This document shows positions 7,820-15,808 of a stretch of 64,000 bases of DNA, piece after piece. Both the position numbers and the translations under genes were made by a program. The DNA is taken from positions 3,286,001 through 3,350,000 of the forward strand of contig NZ_CP084472.1 in NCBI RefSeq assembly GCF_020405225.1, written 5' to 3'. The notes beneath the pieces were generated by a model, which saw only the letters and a list, made by a program, of their open reading frames with translations, made no database searches and was not told where the DNA came from. The stretch comes from Natrinema sp. DC36 (GTDB taxonomy: Archaea; Halobacteriota; Halobacteria; Halobacteriales; Natrialbaceae). The first letter of the stretch is position 1; every line of letters begins with the position of its first letter.

Positions 7820-8701
7820 ATGGACGGTCCCGACGCCGACGACAGGAACCGCGATCGGCTCAGCCGTCGCGATCCGCCCTCGGGACCAGAGACGGGGCCG
7901 CCGTCCGACCCCGGTGACCGAGAGCGGACGGCCGGGTCGCGGTCTCGAGCGAAGCGCGACGACGCGGTCACGATCGAAGACGACGGCGTCCTCCGCTGGC
8001 TCCTCGAGACCGACGACCGCACGGGCACTGCGGTTCGGGACATCGCGACGATCGTCGCGATCATCGCGGTCGTCGGGGTTCTCCTGTTCGGAATTACCGG
8101 TACCTGGCCGCCGATGGTCGCCGTCGAGAGCGGCAGTATGGAGCCCGCCCTCGAACGCGGGGACCTCGTCTTCATCGCCGACGAGGAGCGATTCGCCGGC
8201 GATGGAGCCGTTGCGGGAACGGGAATCGTCACCGCTCAGAGCGCTCGAGAGACCGGATACGAACGATTTGGAAATCCGGGCGACGTTATCATCTTCGTTC
8301 CGAACGGCGATTCGACGCAGACGCCGACGATCCATCGCGCCCAGTTTCGGGTCGAACGAGGTGAGCGCTGGGTCGAGACGAAAGCCGATCCCGCATACAT
8401 GAACGGCGCGACCTGCAACGATATCGCGTCGTGTCCGGCTCCACACGACGGGTTCGTCACGAAAGGCGACGCCAACGCGGCCTACGACCAGTTGCCACGA
8501 TCGGGTGCGGAGACGACCGTCGTCAGCGCCGAGTGGGTCACCGGCAAAGCGATGGTTCGGGTTCCGTGGGTCGGAGGAATTCGACTGACGATCGATTCGA
8601 TACGCTCGATCGTCGGCAGCGGCCCGATGGTCGTCGCCGGCGTTGGAACCGCGCTCGCACTCGTCTGGTACGGGGCGATCGCTAGAGAGCGTAATCCGTG
8701 A
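7820..8701 (+). CDS. sec11: Signal peptidase I, archaeal Sec11 type (first of two)
   Basis: This 293-residue S26B membrane protease removes signal peptides from Sec-exported proteins. An acidic cytoplasmic N-terminus of about 70 residues precedes a membrane helix (about 74-93). The catalytic serine is S106 in ESGSM, the histidine that replaces the bacterial lysine is H172 in TIHRAQF, and D217 is in the KGDANAAYD box. C199 and C205 could form a disulfide outside the cell. A second membrane helix (about 268-288) ends the protein. The next gene is a close paralogue, so this is a tandem duplication. A TATA-like GTTGATAC lies about 30 bases before the ATG. Confidence 0.9.
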   Translation: MDGPDADDRNRDRLSRRDPPSGPETGPPSDPGDRERTAGSRSRAKRDDAVTIEDDGVLRWLLETDDRTGTAVRDIATIVAIIAVVGVLLFGITGTWPPMVAVESGSMEPALERGDLVFIADEERFAGDGAVAGTGIVTAQSARETGYERFGNPGDVIIFVPNGDSTQTPTIHRAQFRVERGERWVETKADPAYMNGATCNDIASCPAPHDGFVTKGDANAAYDQLPRSGAETTVVSAEWVTGKAMVRVPWVGGIRLTIDSIRSIVGSGPMVVAGVGTALALVWYGAIARERNP

Positions 8702-8913
8702 ACCGCCTCGGCCCGCTCCGCCTGTAGATCGGATGGGGCCGCTGCGTCGATCAGGGGCCGACCAAGCGATGTGGAATACAGTGGTCGATATGAAATACGG
8801 TGTCACTGAATCGACGAGGCGACATCGGTGGCAGTCGATGAGGTAACGTCGATAGCAGTCGACGAGTAACGCGAACAGAAAGTTAATTTCCGGCCCCGGT
8901 GAAACGGGTGACG

Positions 8914-9876
8914 ATGAGCGGCCCTAGCTCCGGAAAGCCACCTGGCGATTCCGGCGACGACGACCGTGATCGGTCGGCCTCGAGCGCCGACAGTTCCCAG
9001 ACGCCATCACGGGAACCGTCACAGCCTACTGCCGATTCACAGCCTGCTGCCGATTCCGACGCCGTTACCATCGAGGACGACGGCTACGTCCGCTGGTTCC
9101 TCAAAACGAACGACGAGAACGTCGTGATCGCGCGAGATATCCTGAGCAGCGTCGCCGTCGTCGGGGTCGTCGCCCTCCTCCTGTTCGGAGTCAGCGGTAT
9201 CTGGCCGCCGCTCGTCGCCGTCGAGAGCGGTAGTATGCAGCCGAACATGCACACGGGAGACCTCATCTTTGTCGTCGAGGAAGGGCGGTTCAGCGGCGAC
9301 GCTGCCGTCGAGGGAACCGGCGTCGTTACCCGCCGGAGCGCCCAGGGAACCGGCTACGACAAGTTCGGTAACCCCGGAGACGTTATCGTCTTTCGGCCCA
9401 ACGGCGATCCGTCCCAGACGCCGGTGATACATCGGGCACACTTCTGGGTCGACGACGACGAACACTGGGTCGAATCGAAAGCTAGCGAGGAAATCGTCGG
9501 CGACGCGACCTGCGAGGAAGTCCCCAACTGTCCCGCACCGCACGCCGGCTTCGTCACCAAGGGCGATCACAACGACGGCTACGACCAGATCGGCGGCGGT
9601 GCGAATTCCGGCATCGTCAAACCCGAGTGGATCACCGGCAAGGCGCAGTACCGGATCCCGTGGCTCGGATGGGTCCGACTCACGTTCGACAACCTCCTCG
9701 GTGGCATGCTCGTCCCCGCGTCGCCCTCGAGCCCGTCGCTGCACGGACAGCCGTCACCAACGATACCGACCGGCGGCCCCGACGCAGCCGGCTTCGGATC
9801 AGGAGGTGAACTCGCCGGCGTCGCCGGCATCGCCGGTGCCGGTGTCGCACTGGCTGCGGGCCGCTATCGGTCCTGA
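8914..9876 (+). CDS. sec11: Signal peptidase I, archaeal Sec11 type (second of two)
   Basis: This 320-residue paralogue has the same layout: acidic Ser/Asp-rich N-terminus, membrane helix at about 78-96, S107 in ESGSM, H173 in VIHRAHF, D218 in KGDHNDGYD, the C200/C206 pair and a C-terminal membrane helix after a Gly/Pro-rich segment. The shared DAVTIEDDG-VRW motif before the first helix shows common origin. The ATG at 8914 is chosen over a GTG at 8899 because the TATA-like AAAGTTAATTT near 8880-8890 lies about 26-30 bases upstream, as in leaderless transcripts. Differences in the substrate-facing domain suggest the two enzymes differ in preference; this is inference. Confidence 0.9.
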   Translation: MSGPSSGKPPGDSGDDDRDRSASSADSSQTPSREPSQPTADSQPAADSDAVTIEDDGYVRWFLKTNDENVVIARDILSSVAVVGVVALLLFGVSGIWPPLVAVESGSMQPNMHTGDLIFVVEEGRFSGDAAVEGTGVVTRRSAQGTGYDKFGNPGDVIVFRPNGDPSQTPVIHRAHFWVDDDEHWVESKASEEIVGDATCEEVPNCPAPHAGFVTKGDHNDGYDQIGGGANSGIVKPEWITGKAQYRIPWLGWVRLTFDNLLGGMLVPASPSSPSLHGQPSPTIPTGGPDAAGFGSGGELAGVAGIAGAGVALAAGRYRS

Positions 9877-10201
9877 GCCCCAATCGCAAGCCGTTTCGAG
9901 CGGTCGTTCTCGAACGCAAGCGCTCTTTCTCGAACTCCCTCCACTGAGCTTTCAACGATCTCTCGAGTCGAAATGAGGGGGCGAAACACTGTCGACCCAT
10001 TTCCTCCATCGCGAGCAGAGCGTGACGAGCGGGACGCTCGAACGGAGCCTGATGGCGGGCGGACCCGCTCGAGAACGAGTCGACGATCAGCCCACCACTG
10101 AAAACGGACGGTGTCGCCCTGATCGACTCGGCGTCCGGCGGTATCGCTTTCACTATGGATGGGAGCGCCACAGTGTCGAACGGAGCCGTCCGTCAGTTCC
10201 C
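9877..10201. other. Convergent intergenic gap with one ORB-like site
   Basis: This 325-base gap lies between the converging sec11 and orc1 genes. The only notable sequence is TCTCGAGTCGAAATGAGGGG at 9961-9980 on the plus strand, a partial match to the ORB pattern. No gene is visible. Confidence 0.4.
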
Positions 10202-12034
10202 TCAGTTCTCGAATCGGGCCTGAACGAACGGCTGAATGTCGTCGATATCGCTCAAACGGGAGTCGGAAAGCAACACGGCCTCCGTCTCTTCGAGTGGAAC
10301 GGAGAGACTGATTTCCTTCGTCCGGCCGTACCGACCTTTCGAGACGACGACGGCGTTGACGATGCCGAGCATGTCGAGTTCGCTGATGAGGTCCGTCACC
10401 CGACGCTGGGTCAGGACGTCCGCGTCGATCTCCTCGCAGAGGCGCTTATAGATGTTGAACACCTCGCCCGTGTTGATGCTGTGAACGCCGTTTTTCTCGA
10501 GCAGGATGATCGAGAAGAGCACGAGCTTGCTCTGTGTGGGGAGCGTGCGGACGACCTCGACGACGCGATCGAGTTCGATCTTGTCCTGGGCCTGCCGGAC
10601 GTGATCCTCCACGATCGTCTCGGCCTGCGATCGCTCGGCCAGCTCGCCGGCCGTTCGAAGCAAGTCGAGCGCGCGGCGCGCGTCGCCGTGTTCCTGTGCG
10701 GCGAAGGCCGCACACAGCGGGATGACGTCGTCGGAAAGCGCACCCCCCTGGAACGCGACGTCGGAACGGTGTTCCAGGATATCCCGTAGCTGATTCGCGT
10801 CGTACGGCGGGAAGACGATTTCCTCCTCGCCCAGCGATGATTTGACCCGCGGGTCGAGGAAATCGGTGAACTTCAGGTCGTTCGAGATGCCGATGATCGA
10901 CACCCGCGAGTTCTCGAGTTCGGAGTTCATCCGCGAGAGGTTGTAGAGCGTGTCGTCGCCGCTTTTCTCGACCAGTTTGTCGATCTCGTCGAGCATGATG
11001 ACGACGACCCGCTCGTCGTAGTCGACCGCGTCGAAGAAGACGCTGTAGACCCGGTCGGTCGGCCACCCGGTCATCGGAACCTCCTCGAAAGACTCCTTGT
11101 CCGCCTCGAGTTCGTCGATTTCGGCCTCGATCGCCTCGCGGTCCTCGAACGACGTCGACTCGAGGGGATGGTCCGATGGGTACGTCGACGAATCGCCAGC
11201 CGACGCGTCGCCGGTGCTGTTGCCGTCTGTCCGATCGGTATCGTCGCCGGCTCCCCGATCGGTGCTGTCGCCGTCCGTCAGACCAGTGCCGTCGGTGGGA
11301 CTCGAGCGATCGGCGGGATCCGAAGACCCCTTCCCTTCGGGTGGAGAATCGCCCGACTCGGATCGACTATCGTCTCCAGCTGAATCGCCAGCAATCGATT
11401 CCGGCGGGTCGTCAGCGACGAAATCGAACGGATCGGACGCCGTCTGATCGGCTGCCAGATCGGTCGACTCGGCCGACTCGGCCGCCTCACGTTCGCGGGC
11501 CTCTAGATCGGCGTCGTACTCGTCGAGGGCCTCGAGCAGCGATTCGAGTTCTGCGACGCGCTCGTCGATCCGCTCTTCGTTCTTTTCGATGAACTTGTTC
11601 GCAAGCTGTGCGAGGACGCGATACTGCGTATCGGTGACCTCGCAGTTGATGTACTCGACGTCACACGGGACGCTGTACTTCTGCGAGGTGCTCTCGAGTT
11701 CCTTGCTGACGAATTTCGCGCTGGCGGTTTTGCCGGTCCCGGTCTTCCCGTAGATGAGTATGTTCGACGGCGTTTCGCCCCTGAGTGCGGCGACGAGGAT
11801 CGTCGCCATCTTGTTGATCTGGTCGCTCCGGTGGGGCAGTTCGTGTGGGGTATAGGACGGACGGAGGACTTCCTTGTTCTCGAAAATCGGTTCGCCGCTG
11901 AGAAGATCGTCGAACAGCCCCTGATTCGACTCCTCGTCATCGAGGTCCGCCTTCTCGAGATTCGTCGAGAAACCGCTCGTTCCGTCGATCTCGACCTCGT
12001 CTGACCCGTCGATCTCTGAGTTGTCGTCTGACAT
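10202..12034 (-). CDS. orc1: Orc1/Cdc6 replication initiator
   Basis: This 610-residue AAA+ initiator binds origin recognition boxes and recruits MCM. Visible motifs are Walker A GKTGTGKTA (96-104), Walker B VVIMLDEID (344-352), sensor 1 GISND (382-386), sensor 2 GDARRALD (450-457) and a winged-helix DNA-binding domain from about 495. Archaeal Orc1 proteins usually have about 400 residues. The excess is a very acidic Ser/Asp/Thr-rich insertion between Walker A and B, about 175-290, where partners usually have a short loop. Its 5' end faces the AT-rich origin at 12035-13302, and an ORB-like element covers its promoter. This identifies it as the origin-linked, probably essential, Orc1. Confidence 0.95.
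   Translation of the reverse strand: MSDDNSEIDGSDEVEIDGTSGFSTNLEKADLDDEESNQGLFDDLLSGEPIFENKEVLRPSYTPHELPHRSDQINKMATILVAALRGETPSNILIYGKTGTGKTASAKFVSKELESTSQKYSVPCDVEYINCEVTDTQYRVLAQLANKFIEKNEERIDERVAELESLLEALDEYDADLEAREREAAESAESTDLAADQTASDPFDFVADDPPESIAGDSAGDDSRSESGDSPPEGKGSSDPADRSSPTDGTGLTDGDSTDRGAGDDTDRTDGNSTGDASAGDSSTYPSDHPLESTSFEDREAIEAEIDELEADKESFEEVPMTGWPTDRVYSVFFDAVDYDERVVVIMLDEIDKLVEKSGDDTLYNLSRMNSELENSRVSIIGISNDLKFTDFLDPRVKSSLGEEEIVFPPYDANQLRDILEHRSDVAFQGGALSDDVIPLCAAFAAQEHGDARRALDLLRTAGELAERSQAETIVEDHVRQAQDKIELDRVVEVVRTLPTQSKLVLFSIILLEKNGVHSINTGEVFNIYKRLCEEIDADVLTQRRVTDLISELDMLGIVNAVVVSKGRYGRTKEISLSVPLEETEAVLLSDSRLSDIDDIQPFVQARFEN
11327..11347 (-). promoter_or_regulatory. ORB-like element inside orc1
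   Basis: On the minus strand it reads CCACCCGAAGGGAAGGGG, similar to the origin boxes but with GGG in place of AAC. It encodes part of the acidic insertion near residue 231 of Orc1. The match is weaker than those in the DP1 gene. Confidence 0.3.
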
Positions 12035-12048
12035 TCGTCGTATACTAA

Positions 12049-12068
12049 CCCCCTTATTTCGTGTGGAG
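12049..12068 (-). promoter_or_regulatory. ORB-like element overlapping the orc1 promoter
   Basis: On the minus strand the site reads CCACACGAAATAAGGGGG. The GAAATAAGG part lies about 23-27 bases before the orc1 ATG at 12034, where a TATA box for a leaderless transcript is expected. An Orc1 molecule bound here would cover the promoter, so negative self-control is plausible. Confidence 0.45.
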
Positions 12069-12434
12069 TATCGAACCGGGAAGCAGGAATATCATCGTAT
12101 TATGGCCTCCGTGGGAGGATTCACTGTTTCAGTTTCACGGTTCGGGTCCAGTTGATGCAAACGAAACAGAGGAAAACCACGCTAATAAATTCTTCCTTTC
12201 CCCTCGCCCCGTGCCGGGACATCGCCGGCGGTCGCAGACGATCGAGCCGCGAATCGTCCGGGGAGATCACTGACGTACCGGCTCCGTGGGTCCAGTAGAT
12301 AGAGCGAACGGCTCGTCGAGAGTCCGAATCGCTAAGTTTTTATTTTGTTTGCGTATGCGTGAGATTTCCGCCTATTGGAGAAGTAATATCCGTCAGATCG
12401 AGTGATTTTGGAGACGAGTAATCGGTGAAAATTG

Positions 12435-12462
12435 TCTACTCGAAAAGAGGGGGGTTCGGGGG
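12435..12462 (+). promoter_or_regulatory. Weak ORB-like element with long G-runs
   Basis: It reads CTACTCGAAAAGAGGGGGG followed by TTCGGGGG. It shares the CTCGAAA core and G-run of the strong boxes but has mismatches around them. It lies 189 bases left of the strong left ORB. Confidence 0.4.
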
Positions 12463-12650
12463 TGCAATCGGTTCCCTTCGAGATTTTCCGAGCAAGAGTG
12501 GAGAGTAACGTATTGGGAGAGGGTGAGAAAGAAAGTGGTGACTCTGAGAGGGGATATGTGTGAAATATGATTGGAATAGTGTGATACCGAGAAGATGGGG
12601 ATTGCTGTGATATGTGGGTAGATACCATACACCGCACTGACCCGGCTGAC

Positions 12651-12680
12651 CCCCCCACCCCTTTGTTTCGGGTGGAACAG
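12651..12680 (-). promoter_or_regulatory. Origin recognition box, left
   Basis: On the minus strand it reads TTCCACCCGAAACAAAGGGG followed by TGGGGGG. It shares the core CCAC-CGAAAC-AAGGGGTGGGGGG with the right box at 12981-13010. The inverted orientation and shared extended G-run mark these as the two principal Orc1 sites. Confidence 0.8.
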
Positions 12681-12760
12681 CCAGAAGGAGGGGAGGGGGT
12701 GAAACGGAGTTGTATCCAAGCGAAGCTTTATGTGGATAGCACAGAAAAGGTATCCGTAGT

Positions 12761-12868
12761 ACTAGCAGACAGTATCATATTACTAGGTTATCTGTTTATA
12801 TTACTAGGGCTAACTAGACTTTTCCCTTAGAGCTGTACAGACTACTAGACTACGGTCTTCGTTACTAG
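12761..12868. other. Phased array of six ACTAG words in the origin core
   Basis: CTAG occurs at 12762, 12783, 12804, 12814, 12845 and 12865, each preceded by A. Steps are 21, 21, 10, 31 and 20 bases, so all six fall near whole turns of B-DNA. CTAG is very rare elsewhere in this window (about twenty seen by eye in 64 kb). The segment lies between the two strong ORBs in the most AT-rich part. Confidence 0.85.
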
Positions 12869-12915
12869 AACCCTCTTGATTAGTCGATTCGACCGTCTCT
12901 ACCCTCAACGATCCA

Positions 12916-12935
12916 TCTCGAGTCGAAAAAGGGGG
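12916..12935 (+). promoter_or_regulatory. Weak ORB-like element
   Basis: It reads TCTCGAGTCGAAAAAGGGGG, with the CGAAA core and G-run but lacking the CCAC half. It precedes the strong right box by 46 bases in the same orientation, so it may be a second, weaker site for cooperative binding. Confidence 0.4.
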
Positions 12936-12980
12936 TTATTAGACCGGATACTCCAACCATCATCGAGCCGTAGCCTCGTT

Positions 12981-13010
12981 CGTCTCCACTCGAAACGAAG
13001 GGGTGGGGGG
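12981..13010 (+). promoter_or_regulatory. Origin recognition box, right
   Basis: It reads CCACTCGAAACGAAGGGG then TGGGGGG. It pairs as an inverted partner with 12651-12680, about 300 bases away across the AT-rich core. Both G-runs face outward. Confidence 0.8.
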
Positions 13011-13302
13011 CTCGAATCGTTTGTTGTGGTGTGGTATCTCACCGCAATAGATTCACCAGTTTGGTCCGTCATCCCGAATCGGAATCGCAGATTTCGGATC
13101 ACTACTCCTCTCGGTTCAGAAGCGATCGCGTCGTCCCTTCGGTAACTCGAACGATTCAACTCTATTCACGGCTCGAGTTTCCGTTTCATCTCGGATTCCG
13201 ACACTCCCTTCGATCGAATTGTCAACACGTCTGACGTAGTCTTAAGTGAGTTCGCTCAGTAGTACGCGCAGATGCACCCCGCGGTGCTGGAGGCCCCCAC
13301 AG

Positions 13303-13941
13303 ATGGGACTATTCACAGAACTCAAAGATAGTATCTCTCGGGCTGCGGATCGCCTGTTTTCGGAACAGGAGCCCAAACGAATCGGTATCTACGGTCCGCC
13401 CAACGCCGGCAAAACGACGCTCGCAAACCGTATCGCGCGTGACTGGACCGGTGACGCAGTCGGTACGGAGAGTCACGTCCCTCACGAGACGCGTCGTGCA
13501 CGCCGGAAGGAAAACGTCGAGATCGAACGGGACGGGAAGACGGTGACCATCGATATCGTCGACACGCCCGGCGTGACGACGAAGGTCGATTACGAGGAGT
13601 TCACCGACGAGATGAACGAGGAAGACGCCATTCGTCGCTCCCGCGAAGCGACGGAGGGTGTCGCCGAGGCGATGCACTGGCTCCGCGAGGACGTCGACGG
13701 CGTTATCTACGTCCTGGATAGTGCGGAGGATCCGATCACGCAGGTCAATACGATGCTGATCGGCATCGTCGAATCCCGTGATCTCCCGGTGCTCATCTTC
13801 GCGAACAAGACCGACCTCGAGGAATCGAGCGTCAAGCGGATCGAGGACGCCTTTCCGCAGCACACGACCGTTCCCCTCTCTGCGAAGGAAGGAGAGAACA
13901 TGGACGAAGTGTACGGGAAGATCGCGGAGTACTTCGGGTGA
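13303..13941 (+). CDS. oapA: Origin-associated GTP-binding protein OapA
   Basis: A 212-residue Era/Obg-like small GTPase: G1 GPPNAGKT (31-38), G3 DTPG (87-90), G4 NKTD (168-171) and G5 SAK (193-195). The first 25 residues hold an amphipathic helix. The ATG at 13303 is chosen because GGAGG lies about ten bases upstream, and a TATA-like CTTAAG at 13241-13246 would give a leader of about 35 bases; the longer frame from 13246 is poor sequence. It is first in an oapA-oapB-oapC operon beside the origin, an arrangement known for haloarchaeal oriC1. The exact role is not established from sequence. Confidence 0.9.
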   Translation: MGLFTELKDSISRAADRLFSEQEPKRIGIYGPPNAGKTTLANRIARDWTGDAVGTESHVPHETRRARRKENVEIERDGKTVTIDIVDTPGVTTKVDYEEFTDEMNEEDAIRRSREATEGVAEAMHWLREDVDGVIYVLDSAEDPITQVNTMLIGIVESRDLPVLIFANKTDLEESSVKRIEDAFPQHTTVPLSAKEGENMDEVYGKIAEYFG

Positions 13942-13946
13942 TATCG

Positions 13947-14348
13947 ATGCCGAAAGCAACCAACGCAGACGATTCGGAGCCGGCCGACGGCGTACAGATC
14001 GACCTGATGAGCGGCGAGCGCATGGACGGCATGGCGACGATGGAGAAGATCAGAATGATCTTGGACGGCGTCCACGACGGCAACATCGTCATCCTCGAGG
14101 AAGGGTTGACGCCCGACGAGGAGAGCCGACTCATCGAGGTGACGATGGCCGAGATCAGTCCCGACGAGTTCAACGGGATCGAGATCGAGACCTATCCCAA
14201 GTCCGAGACCCGCGACTCGTCGTTGCTCGGCCGGATCATGGGCAGCGACGAGACGGAGGCGAAGCTGACGGTGATCGGACCGGCGAACCAGATCGAGACG
14301 CTCCACAAAGACGAAACGCTCATCAGCGCGCTCGTGTCCCGTAACTAA
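13947..14348 (+). CDS. oapB: Origin-associated protein OapB (DUF2073)
   Basis: A 133-residue protein matching the archaeal DUF2073 family, with the conserved block VQIDLMSGERMDGMATMEKI followed by ILDGVHDGNIVILEEGL. It is compact, without membrane segments. The ATG at 13947, five bases after the oapA stop, is preferred to a GTG overlapping that stop. It shares a one-base TAATG junction with oapC, so the three genes are translationally coupled. The DUF2073 family commonly sits beside this GTPase in archaea, which suggests a partner; the biochemical role is unknown. Confidence 0.88.
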   Translation: MPKATNADDSEPADGVQIDLMSGERMDGMATMEKIRMILDGVHDGNIVILEEGLTPDEESRLIEVTMAEISPDEFNGIEIETYPKSETRDSSLLGRIMGSDETEAKLTVIGPANQIETLHKDETLISALVSRN

Positions 14349-15382
14349 TGCCACACCAGTGTACGAACTGCGGCCGGACGTTCGATGACGGCTCCAAGGA
14401 GATGCTGTCGGGCTGTCCCGATTGCGGTGGGAACAAGTTTCAGTTCGCACCGACTACCGCGGCCGCAGCTGAATCGTTCGACGGGGACGCCACCGCTGGA
14501 TCGGCCGAGTCCGTCACCGGTGTCGAATCCGCCGGTGTCGCCGATTCGGCCGACGGTCCCGGCACGGCGGACTCGTCCACCGAATCCGACAGCGTCACGA
14601 CGCGCGCCGCGGAGACGGTTCGCGATTGGATGCCCGGTGGCTCCTCGGACTCGTTGGACTCCGCGGAGTCGTCGCCGGGAGCGGACGCCGTTCCGGGCGT
14701 CCGCTCTTCACCCGATACTCCATCGGAATCTCTACCCGACAGTCCATCGGAGTCTCCATCCGGTGATTCGGATACATCCTCGAAGTCGGACAAATCCTGG
14801 CCCTCGAGCGGGCGACCCGACACCACCGAACCGGACGCCTCGGCGGAAGGAGAGTTCGCCGACTGGCCGGAGACGGCGCGGCGACCCGAGGATCGATCCG
14901 GCGCATCGAGCGAGCCGCCGGACGAGGAGTCCGTCGACGTCGAGGACTCGAGTGAGCGACCGGTCGGTCCAACCACGACGATCGCGGACGACGAGAACTC
15001 GGCGCAGGCAGACGCCCGTAGCGAGGTCGTTCGCTCGGACGATCTTCCCGCTCACTCCGACGGCTTTGATCCGGCCGAGACCGAGCGAGACACTGTTACA
15101 GGCGGTGCAGTTGATGCCCCGCCGACCGAACGTGACGACGTTCCGCCGGAACACGGCCGCGTCGTCAGCGAACCCAGCGGGGATCGTCCGTCGATCGAAG
15201 ATCTCCGAGAAGAACTCAACGAACAGTTCGAGAGCATCAAGATCGTTCGCCCGGGCCAGTACGAACTCAACCTGATGGAACTCTACAATCGAGACGAGTA
15301 CATCATCTCCCTGCAGGAGGACGGTCGGTACGTCATCGACGTCCCGGATTCGTGGCGCGAGGGCGACGACAGCGATGATTGA
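14348..15382 (+). CDS. oapC: Origin-associated zinc-ribbon protein OapC
   Basis: The 344-residue protein has an N-terminal zinc ribbon with C5, C8, C23 and C26 (CTNC, CPDC). A long disordered Ser/Asp/Pro/Glu-rich region spans about 35-275, followed by a conserved C-terminal domain of about 70 residues that starts SIEDLREELNEQFESIKIV and ends VIDVPDSW. Only the two ends are expected to be conserved between species. It closes the oap operon. The zinc ribbon could bind nucleic acid or a protein partner at the origin; this is inference. The disordered region has many SE/SD repeats (PDTPSESLPDSPSESPSGD). Confidence 0.88.
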   Translation: MPHQCTNCGRTFDDGSKEMLSGCPDCGGNKFQFAPTTAAAAESFDGDATAGSAESVTGVESAGVADSADGPGTADSSTESDSVTTRAAETVRDWMPGGSSDSLDSAESSPGADAVPGVRSSPDTPSESLPDSPSESPSGDSDTSSKSDKSWPSSGRPDTTEPDASAEGEFADWPETARRPEDRSGASSEPPDEESVDVEDSSERPVGPTTTIADDENSAQADARSEVVRSDDLPAHSDGFDPAETERDTVTGGAVDAPPTERDDVPPEHGRVVSEPSGDRPSIEDLREELNEQFESIKIVRPGQYELNLMELYNRDEYIISLQEDGRYVIDVPDSWREGDDSDD

Positions 15383-15808
15383 GTGAATCGAACGCCAACA
15401 TCGCTGATCGATGTCGTCGAAAATCGTGCGTTCGGCAACGGACCCCCCTCGAAATAACACCGGATCGTTTCTACTGCAGAACCATTATATTCTCCGATAA
15501 AAGCTATTCTCTCGACAGATCTGTGTCCACTCGAACTGTTGGTCTCAAACGATACGATGACTTCCAGCTGATAGCTAATTCTCCGGACACCCCGCGAATT
15601 CGCAGCATTTTCTGTCGAGCCGTCGGCTCGACGAGAAACGATGGGTGTTCCACGAAAAGCAGGAGGTGTCGGCACGGTGGTGATCGGTCGCTGGACTCCC
15701 TCGAGCCAATTCGGGTTCGAAGCGACCGTCGGTAAAGAGAGCGTCCGAAGCGAGGGGGAGCGAGCCGAGACAGATGGATTTAAGCGAGACGGAACCGACG
15801 CCTCGAGT
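15383..15808. other. Intergenic region with promoter of a small-protein operon
   Basis: A 426-base gap. A TATA-like ATTTAAG at about 15777-15783 lies 26-32 bases before the ATG at 15809 and is the likely promoter of the next two genes. AT-rich sequence around 15470-15520 has no gene. Nothing else stands out. Confidence 0.5.

Larger units (their letters stand above)
12035..13302. other. Candidate chromosomal replication origin (oriC)
   Basis: This 1,268-base gene-free, AT-rich region lies between orc1 and oapA. Two strong inverted ORBs at 12651-12680 (minus) and 12981-13010 (plus) point their G-runs outward and flank an AT-rich core (about 12720-12900) suited to strand opening. Weaker ORB-like sites lie at 12049-12068, 12435-12454 and 12916-12935. 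The core carries six ACTAG words. A tract at 12481-12600 has 46 G and only 8 C on the plus strand. An orc1-origin-oap arrangement is known for the main haloarchaeal origin oriC1. No open frame here looks real. Identity as oriC is strong by context but not tested. Confidence 0.88.

Noticed and set aside
12127-12172. CAGTTTCAC... GAAACAGAGG as a further ORB
   Set aside because: The two halves are separated by an extra stretch and the G-run is missing, so it does not fit the pattern of the other boxes.
12332-12719. Overlapping minus-strand ORFs of about 108 codons in the origin
   Set aside because: They arise from the C-poor, G-rich tract, giving Ser/Pro/Thr-rich frames in several registers with no start signals; the region is gene-free origin DNA.
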